Origin: Microstegium vimineum
Taxonomy: Eukaryota; Streptophyta; Magnoliopsida; Poales; Poaceae
Direction of reading: 5' to 3'
Assembly: GCA_022036555.1 (NCBI GenBank)
Contig: CM039126.1
Coordinates: forward strand, 10,708,079 to 10,772,078
Length of the DNA stretch: 64,000 nucleotides
Each line of letters opens with the position of its first letter. The stretch's first letter is position 1. This document shows, in pieces, positions 1 to 12,800 of this stretch. Position numbers and translations under genes: made by a program. The notes beneath the pieces are model-generated. The model was not told the DNA's origin and searched no databases. It saw nothing but the letters and a program-made list of their open reading frames with translations.

Positions 1-480
1 CGGCATCGCCCTCGTTGACATCGTACACGGGCCAGCCGAGCTGCTATGGCCGCCGCCCGTGCACAGGCGCAGCCATCGGTCGCGGGCGAGCGCGTCTCCG
101 TCGGCCTCTCCCTGATCTCTGCGCTCCGCCACCACGCAACGTGAGTGCGCCTCTCCCTCGCCTCCGCACCGCGAGCTCCGCCGTCCCACCGCGCTCCGCC
201 TCTGCCTCTGCAGGTCCGCCGCGCGCGCCGCCGTCGCGCGCGCGCTCTGACTCCGCGCCCCGCGTCAGCAAGCTCCACCGCGCGCGCCCTCCGCCTCCGC
301 CCTTCATGGTGCCTGTGGACGCGGGGAGGGAAGGGAGCAGGCGGAGCCGGTGCCGGTGCCGGTGGTGGTGGAAACGGCAGAGAAGGGAGGAGAAGATAGA
401 GGAAGAGGATGAAAGGACTAGAGATGGAGAAAAAGAAAGAGCGAGGGAGGTTTGTGCAAAATTTTAGGCTGACGTGTCTG
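1..480 (+). other. GC-rich gene-like block, possible first exon
   Basis: This block is strongly GC-rich and falls abruptly to AT-rich DNA near 470. An ATG at 43 opens a 32-codon stretch beginning MAAARAQAQPSVAGERVSVG that runs into a good splice donor (GTGAGT) at about 139. A candidate acceptor (CTCTGCAG) lies near 212. Both strands stay open here because of base composition, so an open frame is weak evidence. It could be the first exon of a gene or a captured gene piece in a transposon. I recognise no family. Confidence 0.2.
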
Positions 481-2725
481 TCTAAGTACCGGCAGTGCGC
501 CGCGGTGAAAGTTGAGGTACCCAGATAGTCGTTTTGATAGTTTGATTATCTACGTGGGAAAACGCTAAAAGTTTAGGTATCCTCGGTGCATTTTATTCAA
601 ATAAATTAACAAGTAAATTTATACATGATTCAATTAGTATGAAACTTTTACTATATTTAAACACTTTTTTAATATTTTAAGTGTCTAAAATTTAAGATGA
701 TTTCAGACAACACTAATGTACCATCAACTAGTTGTTAATTTTATATTTTATTATTTATCTTTATGTTATAACATATTAATTTTTTGTCCTTGTCCTCGTA
801 TAGAAATAATTGTAATTGTTAAATGTCTTTGTGCCAACATATATAAGATTTTGTAAGATTTGTAGTTTTGTTTAACATATTGTTTATTTCTGAAACAATA
901 AATTGCAGACCGTGTCTACATAAATTGCAACGAACTAAAACTACAATTATAGTATAAAATATATGTTGTCGTCTGAAATAAAACTAAAATTCAAACATCT
1001 AAAATTTAGCAAATCTCATATTTCAAGCATACAATATCTAAATATTGTATCGGTTTGGTGGTCAATGCCGTGATGTTGATTGCGCCTGCCTCGCGGTCGC
1101 GGAAGCCAGGGCCAGCGCCCACGAAACCATCAGGACACTGGACACGGCCACTGAGGCACACCGCGCGCCGAAATCAGCACTGTTCCTGAGCGTTTCCCGT
1201 CCAAGCAAGGAATAGATCGATGATGGCGGCCACGCAGATGGCAGACGCATTGCACATGATATACCACTTTCTCAGCTTAAAAAGTTGGACGCGTGGCTTT
1301 GTTCTAGATAGCCAGAGTCCGTGTGTGTTCTGCAGAAAGTATTCGTCTCCGTTACTCACATGCTAAACATAACACAGCTGTTGGTTGTGTCATCACGGTG
1401 GTCCTGTGACTTGAACGGTAAGATTGATTCATCGGGCTTTGCAGGCCGTGTAGTGTAGTTACCTTCACGCGAGGTCATGGCCGATCCCGATCGAGTACAT
1501 AGTTCCAATGGCAATTGCTAAGCCCGGTGAGATTTGGCATATACTATAGGGATAGTTTAGTCCAGCAATGTAAAAACAACACTTTTGAGCATCATGGAGA
1601 GCAGCTCTACTCTGAAGCTAGCATTTTACTGATACACCTACATCATTGACAAATGTGTAGTTCTTCGGGATGTACTGTTCGTAGTACATGGATGAGATGA
1701 ATTTAGTTGATCTCGATGCCAAAAGAAACGATTGTCGAGGTAGTATATACGTATAGTGTAGAAATTAAAAAGCTAGATGTGAAATCACATGAGTCAGTGT
1801 ACTCCAGCCAGCTGCCTAATCGAAAACTTTGGGATCAACAACTATGGGTAGGAGGAGGTAGTGTCGTCACTGTCAAACCACTGAACCAGTAAGACTGTAG
1901 CCAGCCGTGCACCTCAATTTTCGAACGTATTGGACGGCAGCACGCATGTTTAGAAATTGGAAACGCGCAGAGATCCCATCAACATGAATACAATAAACCA
2001 AAATCAACGTTTAATCCCAGTATCTACTCTCTAGTCTAGAAGAAAAATACCTATATAACACATTATTTTCGGAACATAGAGAATCAAGCAATAGCTTTGG
2101 ACAATTAGCTGAGGTGGTCTTCGTACTTTGATTGTTTCTTTATTTATTTTGTATAAGACTGAAAACAAGACGAAAACATTATGACTGTTTTAGTTTTTTT
2201 TAATTTTTTTTCCGTTTTCACATGCATATGATATCTCGTAGGGCAATAATGCAGATACCGTTGTACACTGGTGGTTGGCTTGCTATGTCATGAACTTGTG
2301 CTCTTGGACACTTATACATATAGCATATGGAATCTTATTTGTGTATTGGCAGTGTTGTTATATATATTTTGTTGATGTTTTCGTTTGATCTTTCTGTATG
2401 CATTCTGACAGCTATCGACACGTTTTCGTTTGAAATAATCTCTTTTCCTTTTCCGTTGAATTCTATGTTTTCCTATTTTTACCTCTCCGATTTCAATTTT
2501 GTTTTTATACTAAAATGCAAAAGTGAAAATAAGAGAAGATTTATCCTTGTCAATCTGATTTATTTTCATCTCTAATTATGCTAATTTTATGATTCTCCGA
2601 GTATAGTAAAGATGTAACTTTTCACGTAGATACACATATATACTCATGAAAAGGCACACATATCTTAATTGAACAGGTTGACATTTGGGGTTTCTTTGGT
2701 AAGGATTCTCAAGATCTGGCTCTAA
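481..2725. other. AT-rich intergenic DNA with a small gene-like remnant
   Basis: This stretch is mostly AT-rich with no gene I can support. One GC-richer patch at about 1062-1359 reads on the minus strand as two overlapping frames. Together they give a basic segment followed by two hydrophobic stretches, one containing SAICVAAIIDLFLAW and another VAVSSVLMVSWALALA. That looks like a frameshifted fragment of a small membrane protein gene, but I cannot name the family. Confidence 0.3.
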
Positions 2726-2729
2726 CCAG

Positions 2730-2884
2730 GGGCGGAGACAAGGGGTGCGAGCAGGGGCCCATGCCCCCTATGAATTGGAAATGTGCACTAAGGTTTTTAA
2801 ATTTAAAATAAAATTTAAAAATTTAATACTACTGCCCCCCCCCCTCTAATATTAAAAAAAATCAACTTTCTAGCTCCGCTCCTA
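2730..2884. mobile_element. Short MITE with GGGGCGGAG-type inverted ends
   Basis: The left end reads AGGGGCGGAGAC and the right end, reverse complemented, reads AGGAGCGGAGCT, so the two ends form an imperfect inverted repeat around about 155 bp. The interior is AT-rich apart from a C run. GGGGCGGA ends are common in grass non-autonomous DNA transposons. I could not fix the target-site duplication, so the superfamily is left open. Confidence 0.5.
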
Positions 2885-3059
2885 ACTTTGGCTGACACCA
2901 TCACTATAGATTCATAGTAGATAACATATGTTCTTCTCTCTAACTAATGTACAAGGAGTTGTTGAAGCCAAAAAAAATGATAAAGCTCCTACTAGCTCTG
3001 AAAGAGAAGGGTGAAATTCAACTATAATAAATAGAAAATAACAGTGGGAGCCTGAATTA

Positions 3060-3384
3060 GGTCCTGTTTAGTTCCATCAGAAATCCAAAATCCAAAATCT
3101 CAATTATTTTGGATTCTAAAATCCAGAATGCAAAATATTTCAGTGAACTGCTTAGTTCCAACCAAAGTTTGACTTATTTTGGAATCCAATGATAGGGATT
3201 GTAAGGGTGTCACATAAACTAATGTAAAGTTTGCCTTATTTTCTTTTGAGTCCAAAGTCCAAAATGAGAATAAACCACTTTTTACTAGAAAATTTGGGTG
3301 TTCTGATGATGTTTAGTTCCATTTTATAAAATGATGAGGCAAAACCTAAAATATTTTATATTTAATGGGAACTAAACCGCGTCT
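3060..3384. mobile_element. MITE with TGTTTAGTTCC inverted ends
   Basis: The left end contains CCTGTTTAGTTCC. The right end contains GGGAACTAAACCG, which is its inverted copy with a few mismatches. The roughly 325-bp interior is AT-rich and non-coding, with repeated short CCAAAATC motifs. This end sequence is typical of an abundant grass MITE group. The boundaries are good to a few bases. Confidence 0.55.
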
Positions 3385-3661
3385 TACTATAATCTCCGCC
3401 AAAGGCAGACTTGGTCTCTGCATCTCTTGTGTGTTTGGAAGCCGTTTTTGCGGCTGCTACATTGGCTGCTGGCTGCTGGCTGCAGCTAGTTTCCTCTTAT
3501 GTGTACTGTAGAAACAGCTGCTGCAGCGAACGAAGCCTCGATGCCTCCAGGATGTCACGTGCGCCTCCAGTACATGCTTCTATGACAAGGCATGACATGC
3601 TGGGCCAAAGTCAACTGGCCCCGGCGCACATGCGTTCCAACTACAGTACTACGTACTATCC

Positions 3662-3843
3662 TTGTCCTCTGAAAAGCGTGTGGGGAAACATGATTTTCTA
3701 CAGACAGACATTTAAGAACAGAAATATTTAGGGACAGAGGGAGTACTCTCTGTCCTTGTTGTTTGAGAAACGTGTCTGAGGTAAACATAGTTTTCTAGAG
3801 ATAGATATTTAGAGACAGATACATTTAGTGAGAGAGGGAGTAC
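3662..3843. repeat. Two tandem Stowaway-type MITE end remnants
   Basis: Two similar segments of about 90 bp follow each other. Each ends in a GAGGGAGTAC motif (at 3736-3745 and 3834-3843) preceded by related sequence with ATATTTAG. GAGGGAG followed by TA is the usual Stowaway terminus. No matching left ends are visible, so these look like truncated or tandemly duplicated 3' halves. Confidence 0.5.
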
Positions 3844-6800
3844 GAGTTTACAATCCGCACGATCCTTCCGAAACAAAAGCCTGTAGAACGCGCACCGAGC
3901 CGGACGGACTGCCGGAGCGCGGCCGTCGATCTACACAAGTGTTGGAGCCTTGGAGTGGAGGTAGTAGTACTGTACTGTACTGTACCATTTGGCAGGTGGG
4001 GTGCGGACGAGGCGAGGCGAGGCGAGGCGAGCTGAGCGCTACAGCTGTGGTTCACGTCAATGCCTGTCAAGCAGCGCACATGGTGGCCGCGGATTCGCTG
4101 CGACGCCCTGGATCGGACCACAGCATCGCTCGCCGAATGATCAGTGGTAGTACTGTAGAAGCAGGGACGAGAACTCTCGGAGCCCCCCGGCCGGGCCTCG
4201 ATCCGCAGATGTCCTTCCGGCGGTGGGACGTGTGGAAGGGACGGGGTCAAGCGCGGCCACACTATTTGGCGAACGTTCACTCGTTCCTAGGTGAGCGATC
4301 AAATTTCTGACACATCTCACTTTCTGTTTTAGCAAAAACAATTCATTCTCATACGCGCAGTTTTGGTTTCGTGCGCTCCTGCGCAAGCGCTACGCCCAGC
4401 CGCTCTCCTCCTGCGCTCCTTTTTTTCTCTTGCTGACATCAGCCTAACGTATGGTAAGGGAAAACAAATATAGTACTCAATTTATTTCAAAACGTTACTC
4501 CGTATAACTTTTGAACGGCCTATATATTTTTAAATCTGTTTGCACCGATGTGGTCTACACGACAAGATGAATAAAACTAGATCTCACTAATATATATTTC
4601 GAAGATTTTTTTCTAGCAACAAAATATGTATATAGTAAGTTATAATGTATACTTATAGCGTACAACTTATGACATATAACTTATATTTATAACATATAAC
4701 TTATACAAAAACTTAGAAACATGTCTTATTTTTACAAGTTGTGTTTTAAAAGTTATTAAACATAAATGAACAAATTAACTTATAACTAATGCTAAAATTT
4801 GCTAACACGAAAGTTATTAACACACAAAGAAATGAATTAACTATAACTTATTCTAAAACTTAGAAACACCAAATTTATGAAACATGACTTATGTACATAA
4901 CTTATCAAACATAACTTGTGCATATAAGTTATTCCATATAACTTATGTACATAACTTATCAAACACAACTTGTGTATATAAGTTTTATGTTACAAGTTAT
5001 ATGATACAAGTCAGTACAAACAATTTGTTATTAGGAAAAAATATTTAAAACATATGTAAATGTGGTTTAGTTTTATTCACTTCATCATGTAGAATACATC
5101 GGTGTAGACAAAATTTAAAATAGATACATGGTTAAGAAGTTATAGTATTTTAAAATAAATATTTTTCTTTTTTAATACTCAACCGGGGACATAATAGACA
5201 TGCAGCCATATGGAGCAAAGACCGCGGGTGAGATGCATTCGCTGACGTCATGCGCATGCAGCCATGCGAGAGTGAGAAGCACGGGATATGAAGTGTTCGC
5301 TCGTTCCGAATGGAATGCAGGTTCAATATAATGGAATTGCGGGTCAAGCGGCCACGTGCGATGCGGACAGCGCGAACCCATCACCACCGCCTGGCATGGC
5401 ATGGGCATCCACCACCCACCCGACCCGACCCGATGCGGCGTGCGCTTTCTTTCTGCCAAGTGAGATCGATGTCCGCCCCGGGATGGACATCTGTTGGGCC
5501 ATACAGCGACAGGATGACAGCGCCGCATATTGTACAGACTAACTTTATTTATTACCTCGAATACGGTGAATTTGGAGTCTATATAAGATTTAGAGTCGGA
5601 CATCCACAATAGTAATAGCTAGTACTAGCTATTTGGTGAGTTGATGTAGAGGTAAGAGACAATAAAAAGATTAATATATACTAGTGGACCCACATGCTCC
5701 TCTCACACAGTCTTGGGCTACGTGAAATAGATAGACTATTTGCTTGTAGGTAGTGACTACTCTCTCCTACTTTTTGCTTGTCATGTCACATCTAGCTAGC
5801 TAAATAGCTAACCATTGCGGACGCTCTAAATAAGACTTGAAGTCTTGTTTTTTTTTCACTCTTTCTCTTCAAAAAATATACTGTCACATCAACAAAACAT
5901 CATAAATAAATGGTAATAAATAATTTTGGACTCTACGATAGAATGAGAGTGCCCTGATGCTCCATTTGCAGCCGATAGGACACTTGTTTATCATATCACG
6001 AGCTGTCAGAGGAAGCATACGCACGCAAAGGCCAACACACTCACGTGTCACGTGGTGCGTAGAGACCACAACTCTCGTGCTCGTGGATCATGGATTCGTC
6101 GATCGGGCATGCTGCATGCAAGCAGCGGGCGGAGACAGTGGGCACGTACGAGTACAGTGCTCCGTAAGTTGGGCCCGTACATACCACACACCGGCCGTAA
6201 TCTTGTGACGGTCGCCCCAAAGTCCGATCCTCCCGTGTTCCGTGTTCACTACTGTAATGTAAAGTGATCCCCAGCAAAGCAAACCCCCCCTGAACAACCA
6301 CTGCGGGCCAAGGGTAGGATGCAAGCTGCCAAATCCAGCCGCCGCCGCCGCCGCCGCCCGCCGGGCTGCAGCTACAGTTAGTCAGCTAGCTAGCACCTAG
6401 CATCATTTGCCGCACAAACAGAGCTACCGTGCAACTGCCGAAGTCCCGTGACGGACTGACGGGTAGGACCTCACCTCACCTTCGGCTTCGAGTTCCATTT
6501 CTCATTTCAAGCTGCAGATCGGATCGCGGTGGGTCCCGCCGCCCGTCGTGGTCCACCACACCACCCCGCCGGGGACCCGGAGCGGAACAGAAAACCGGGG
6601 GGCGTCCACGCCGGCACGCGTCACCCGACGCGGCCATTCGCGTCGCGACTCTTTCCGAAGTGGACGCACGGGACCCGAGGAGGGAGGAGAGCCAGGCGGC
6701 GGCCGCTGCACCGGCCGGCGCTCGCAGGTCGCAACGGCTAGTGGGCTACAGTTCCAGTTGAGAATCGCACGCACCGGCGCAGGCGGTGGTGACAGACCGA

Positions 6801-7448
6801 CCCGAACGGTGGTGCTTTGGCAGAGGCTGTCACGTGTTCCCCCCCTACGGCGGCGATATACGCTGACGAGACAAGAAAGGATACGGTGACCGACTCTGCT
6901 GACGGTACCATACAAAGCTGCAATCATGCAGCCCCTCCGGGTCAGGATGACAAACGCAGTGCGGCGCCCGTGGGAACACGGTGAAGTGAAGCCTCACGGG
7001 GCCGAAAATAATGCTGCTGGGTGGAGTAGTTCGCCTGAATCTTGATCTAGCAAGTAGAAGCTAGGAACTAGTATTTTCGGCCATTTTGGTTTGGGCCCAA
7101 AATTTACCGTCCTAAAGATTTAGCAAGTACGTAGAAGCTAGGAACTACTCGTATTTTGTCTTAGATTTCGCAAGGTAAATGTAAGAGGTTGACAAGTTTT
7201 TGTAGCAAATCAAAAAACTGTCAAATTACGGCTTGCCAAATGTTTGCCTGAATCTTATGCTAAGAAAAAAAGGGAAAAAAAACAAAGAAGTTATTGGTAC
7301 ATCGGCATCAGTTACAAAATATTTGTCCGCGCAATACAGCATATATATTGAAAGCAAATGATTGCCGCAATTAATTACATAGATACGACAACCCAATTAT
7401 ACATAAGACAAAAATGCCTTCTGAGTTTGTAATCGCTAGGGCTAGTTA
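3844..7448. other. Intergenic DNA, no supported gene
   Basis: This stretch holds GC-rich islands (about 3850-4430, 5170-5560 and 5960-6960) separated by AT-rich DNA. Within it are a GGCGA pentamer tract near 4010-4030, a (CCG)n tract near 6340-6360, and a block of short direct repeats built on ACTTAT and ATAACTT at about 4620-5000. Several open frames occur in the GC islands on both strands. None shows a recognisable domain or consistent splice signals. Confidence 0.4.
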
Positions 7449-7451
7449 TAA

Positions 7452-7625
7452 GGGCGTCTTCAATAGTCTAGCTTATTGTTAGCTTATAATTTTTTAATCA
7501 TTAAATAATGCAAAAGATAAAAGACTAGCATGGAGTTAAGAGATAGTCACGATATTCAAGAATTTCTCTCCATCATATATGAGTTAGGTTAGAGCTAGTA
7601 CTAGATTATACTGTTGGAGACACCC
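7452..7625. mobile_element. Tourist-like MITE (TAA target duplication)
   Basis: The ends are GGGCGTCTTCAATAGTC and, reverse complemented from the right, GGGTGTCTCCAACAGTA, a clear imperfect inverted repeat. The element is 174 bp and is flanked on both sides by TAA (7449-7451 and 7626-7628). A 3-bp TWA-type duplication fits the PIF/Harbinger superfamily, to which Tourist MITEs belong. It has no coding capacity. Confidence 0.7.
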
Positions 7626-7676
7626 TAATTTGGATTCAAAATTAGCTTTAGTTAGCAAAGATTGACTAGCTAGTTA

Positions 7677-7868
7677 GGTCATCCTCAGTGGGGGTTTTAT
7701 GGTACAGTTTCTAATATAGCCATATTTTGGAAACAGTGTACATGAGTTTCATCCCCATGAAACTCTCTCTACTACTATGAAACTTTCATCCTTTTCTTTA
7801 TCAATATAGTGCCATATCAACATATTTAATGCACATGAAACTTTAATAAAACTCCATTGAGACTGACC
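7677..7868. mobile_element. Tourist-like MITE (TTA target duplication)
   Basis: The ends are GGTCATCCTCAGTGGGGG and, reverse complemented, GGTCAGTCTCAATGGAG, with the homology continuing into TTTTAT. The 192-bp element is bounded by TTA on both sides (7674-7676 and 7869-7871), which fits a PIF/Harbinger-derived MITE. It lies only about 50 bp from the preceding Tourist-like element but has different ends. Confidence 0.72.
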
Positions 7869-7871
7869 TTA

Positions 7872-8980
7872 GATAACAAATAGTTAAAGTCGTGTCTAAA
7901 TATTGGCCCACCTATTAACTCTTCTGTTTAGATACACTATGGCTAATTTTAGCTAGCTAGCAATTAGCTCTTGGAAATGACTCTCTAGATTTAGTAGTCA
8001 TTTATTATATGATGTTTGCTCTCGCTCTTCTTAAATAGCCTCTAGGCTTCATCCATCCACTTCCTGTTGCTTGTATAATGAACGAGAAAGCAACAACCTA
8101 CACATGTTCCCTGTGATTGAGACCTCGTTAGTATGCCTCTCAAGCCCTATCCACGTGGCATATTTTGATATTGAGACTAAATTTTAGAGTTTGTTGGAGT
8201 AGGCTAATCTTTTTGAGAGATCTATTTTACATATACTAGCTAAATCATTAAATACATGTATTTTATTTTTGGTCAATCTCTTAAAGATGCTGTAAGTTTG
8301 AAAAAAAAATGTTCCTCAAAACTTATTATAATAACCCTTGAAGAGCAGCAAAGCCACCTACAATAACTCCACTGCACACCTCTTATCTATCCAGGAGTCC
8401 TCACATATATGGTTGCATACATGCTACTTAATTATATATGCATGATCAAATAAATCATCCAATCTTTTTATAGGAGATGGTCTATTACACTAATCTATAT
8501 GCTATTATAAAAGGACACTTTAATGTTTGAAATTGTAGGTTACTTTTGTTTGGTCTAAGCCAAACTTTATTTCGATCATATTTATAGAAAACATTCAAAC
8601 ATCAACAACATCAAAATAAGATTCATTGGTACGCAAATAAATATATTTTGATAGTTCATTTATTATAATATATTTTTGTAATACTTCATTGATTTCGCTC
8701 ATTTCGATATATGTATTTTTTTTAAAAGTAAAATACAAAAAAGTTTAAGACAAAATTAAAACGACCTTCAGAGTAATAAGCTGAGATTTTAATACTAATT
8801 TAAAACAATAAATAAAATTATAAAGTAACGTGGAGGTATCATTGTTATTTTCTGTATTAATCTACATCTATATCTATATATCTTATTTTTGTAAGTTTAT
8901 AAAGATATAAAGAGATTTTTGGAGCTACTCTAAAATATGTAATGTGATAGTTGCCCTTGCATTCACATTACTAGTATCAA
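7872..8980. other. AT-rich intergenic DNA
   Basis: I see no coding frame, RNA gene or clear repeat. Some segments (about 8120-8300) resemble decayed MITE sequence, but I could not match both ends. Confidence 0.4.
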
Positions 8981-8981
8981 A

Positions 8982-9465
8982 TTCAGTTTACAACTAGCAT
9001 AGCTCTTAAACTGTACCGAAAAAGTCTGTACTAAACGCTACTAATTGATTTGCGCTTACGCTAAACCACCATGAAGCCTCGAATCCTTCGACCTTTAAAC
9101 TCTTCAACCTTTCAGTTTACAAATAGCATAGCTTTTAAATTGCACCGAAAAAATCTGCACTAAACGTGACTAATTAGTTTGCGTTTGCGCTAAACCACCA
9201 TGAAGCCTCGAATCCCTCGACTTTTAAACGTACTCTTTGACCTTTCAATTTACAAATAGCATAGCTCTTAAATTGCACCGAAAAAGTCCACATTAAATGT
9301 GATTAATTGGTTTGTGCTTACGCTAAACCACCATAAATTACAAACAGCATAGCTCTTAAATTGCACCGAAAAAATCTACATTAAACATGACTAATTGGTT
9401 TATGCTTACGCTAAATCACCGTGAAGCCTCGAGTCCCTAGACCTTTAAACTCTTCAACCTTCAAC
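8982..9465. repeat. Tandem repeat of about 130 bp, about 3.7 copies
   Basis: A unit containing AGCATAGCTCTTAAA, a CACCGAAAAA motif and a GCTTACGCTAAACCACC motif starts near 8982, 9111, 9244 and 9335. The third copy is short (about 91 bp) because it lacks the stretch that follows the ACCACCAT motif. Copies differ by scattered substitutions. The array ends about 360 bp before the start codon of the O-fucosyltransferase-like gene, so it lies in that gene's upstream region. Confidence 0.8.
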
Positions 9466-9827
9466 CTGAACATGCCTGCACCCCATCTCCCGGTCCCAGG
9501 AAGCAGAAGCACAAGGCAGGCCGCGCCGCGCCGCATCCTCGGACCGGCAGGTGGTGAACGCCGCCATTGCCCCTCCGCTCCCCGTCAAATAACCCCCCTC
9601 CTCCCTCCCTCTCCCACCTTTTACCGCGTCGTTGAGGGCTCTGCACGCAATCACCCGCCGAGAGAGAAAAAAGGGGCATCGCGGCAAGGGCTTTCCCTCC
9701 GCCGTCGCCCGGTCGAGGCGGAGTCGAATAACCCCGCGCACTGCCGCGCCGGCGTCCAATTAGCCGCCATCGATCGCCAGAGCCGGCGGGAAGGGGAGGA
9801 GTGAGTGTTTTCTCCTAGGCGGATGAG

Positions 9828-12800
9828 ATGCCGGCGCGCCGGAAGGTGAGGCCGGCGGGCGCGGGCGCGGCGGCGCGGCGGGCGGCGCTGCAGTGGTGGC
9901 TGCTCTCCCTCGCCGCCGCGGGCGCCACCGTCACCGCCGCCGCCGCGCTTCTCGCCGTCGCCCTACACGTCTCCGGCCTCGCCGCGCCCTCCGCCTCCTC
10001 CGGCGCGCCCTACCGCCTCTCGCAGCCGCGGGAGATCGAGGAGCTGCGGTGGGAGCAGGAGTTTGCACCGCCGCAGCTCGCGTCGCCACGAAAGGTGATC
10101 GATTCTCCGCGAATTCTGCTTTGCTGCTAGCTGCCACCGCTGTTGCTTTCTTTGTTTTGTTTTGTTTTTTTGAATTCACGGGAGTCTATGACCCCGGGAT
10201 TAATCTCTAGATTTGACAGCTGGACGGCGGCGCGGCCGACGACGCGGCGGGGAAGAGGCTGTGGCTGCCGGCGCCAGCGCGGCGTTTCGTTCCCTGCGTG
10301 TCGCCGTCACCGGAGTACAGAGGTATGCGCATTATTGGTACACGTCTCCCCGACATCGATTTCTCGCCTCGTGATTCATTGCATTGCAGGCCCGGTGGTG
10401 TCTAGGGGGTACTTGCTCGTACACACCAATGGCGGACTCAACCAGATGCGCGCTGGGGTAAGCTGGACCGTCCTTGTAGAAATTTATCACTGATGACCCA
10501 AGACATCCATTGCTTCATTTGCACTAGATGTGTTGACTTGAGTGGGGAGGACCAATATCTAAAAAAAAAAGTCGTTCGGGCATGTGGGCTGTTTGATCAG
10601 AGTTGACGGTTTGTGAGCACCCATTATTAGCAGCTTTGCTTTTTTGCATATATATTTTTGGTGCTCTCAGTGTGCTTCTCCTAACTCTCACTGTTGGTGG
10701 GCACTGAGCAGTCCTTTGGTGCTTTAATCACGTGCAGTTGCTGTTCTCGTGCTAATGTTCTACTCACCCTTAGAGATGTCAGATGTGCTTGATTAAGCTG
10801 CATATGGTATTGTGGTTGTGAAACTAAGCTGTTTGTTTCCCAATTAGTATTTTGTTAACTGAGTTATCAGCGACACAGATTGAATGGCTCAACTGCGATA
10901 AAGATAGAGACATAGAGTGCTGCTTACTCCTTAGAATGGTTGGTGCGCGGAGGCTGTCTCGTTGCCATTCCAAATTTCTTTTCCTGGTGCTTGGTATAGA
11001 ATATCATGCTTGCCTGTTCGCCTGCGACTGATAAGCCGGCTGATGCTGTTTTGTTGTGAGAGAAAAACACTTTACCATGGCTTATAAGCTGAGCTGATAA
11101 GTTCAAGCGAATAGGAAAAACAGCTTCTATCATAAATGCTCACATGTTCGGTTGATGGTTTCTGATTCTGATAAATGACACGTGTTTGGATGTGCTCTGT
11201 CATATCCATGCCAAGGTTCAGTCATTATCTTGTTTTTTTCTTCATAGCAGGATAAAAAAAGTTGTTTGTTTTATTAGGGGAGACCAAAAGCAGTTACACT
11301 CTGCTTGTGCATGCAGATTGTTAGATAACTGAAACTAACTAGTAGTATTTTAGTTGTACTTGACTTTAAAAAGAATTAGGAAAATTTCCTATTTTTTCTT
11401 TAGGTTCCCTTAATTAATTATGGTAAGATAACTGAAACCCTTTTTTGTTTTGTTTTGCCCACTGGTACTTTTCCTAATTCCGTTAACATCAGTTTCATGT
11501 GGTTTGGGCCATGAAAAAAATCGCGGGCTATAAAATTTAGCGGGAGTTTGGTAAAAACGCTATTTTGACGCTATTCGACGTTATTTTGACGCTATTTGGC
11601 GCTATAGCGCGCTAATGAGCATTGTGATAGCTGCTTCTGGACGCTATAGCGGCGCTATTTCGACGCAATAGCGCGCTATTTTTTTCGGGTATAGAAAGGG
11701 GAATGTTTCTTAATTGTTCATTTACTACTGCGCATGTTTGTGCTTTGTTTACTGGGTTGCTAATGAATGATCATGGGTAACTTCACTACAAACGCAAAAT
11801 TCCTCAAATGTTTGTCTCCTTTTTAATAGAACATTTCTTATTCTTATGGCAGATCAGTGATATGGTGGCAGTTGCGCGCATACTTAATGCTACACTCATC
11901 ATTCCAGAGCTTGATAAGAAATCATTTTGGCATGACAAAAGGTAGGTCATATGCTGGGTTTATTTTCAGCCTTCCATGAACTGATCTGAGACTGATGAGA
12001 CCACTTTTCAATATCAGCAACTTTTCAGATGTGTTTGATGAAGAACACTTCATAAATTCTTTAACAAATGATGTGAAAGTTGAGAAAAAACTGCCAAAGG
12101 AGCTGTTGAAAGCTCCAAAGTCTGTCAGGTACTTCAAGAGTTGGTCTGGAGTAGATTATTACCAGGATGAGATCTCTCCACTGTGGGACCATCGCCAGGT
12201 CTGAATTCAACCACCACTGTGCACTTCCATACCAGCCAATTCTAAGCAGTGATTACTAATGCAACGCTTGGAAACTGTGATACTGATTTTAGATTTGTAC
12301 TAGGTCATTCGTGCTGCTAAGTCAGATTCCCGCCTTGCAAACAACCACCTTCCTCCTGACATTCAGAAGCTTCGTTGTCGGGCCTTTTTCCAAGCACTGA
12401 GATTTGCTCCCCCAATTGAAGCTCTAGGCAAAGTAAATCATTATCTCATACTCGATCATTATTTTCCTGAAACGTATACCAAGTGTTGTTTAGATAAGCA
12501 AAGATTAACTGATTTTCTTCCAGCTATTGGTGGAGAGGATGAGGTCATTTGGGCCGTATATTGCTTTGCATTTGCGCTATGAGAAGGATATGCTTGCGTT
12601 TAGTGGCTGCACATATGGTTTATCACAAACAGAATCAGAGGAACTTGCAATGATCAGGCAAGCCCATAGGGTTTATTTACACTGTCTTGTATTTTAACAG
12701 CACTAGACGTTACCAGCTGTTGAATCTAATTCTGCTCCTGTATCTACAGAGAAAACACAACCTACTGGAAGGTGAAGGAGATTGATCCATTAGAACAAAG

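Noticed and set aside
5288..6927. Cluster of overlapping open frames in GC-rich islands
   Set aside because: Frames are open on both strands, lack domains and show no consistent splice structure, so I do not call a gene.
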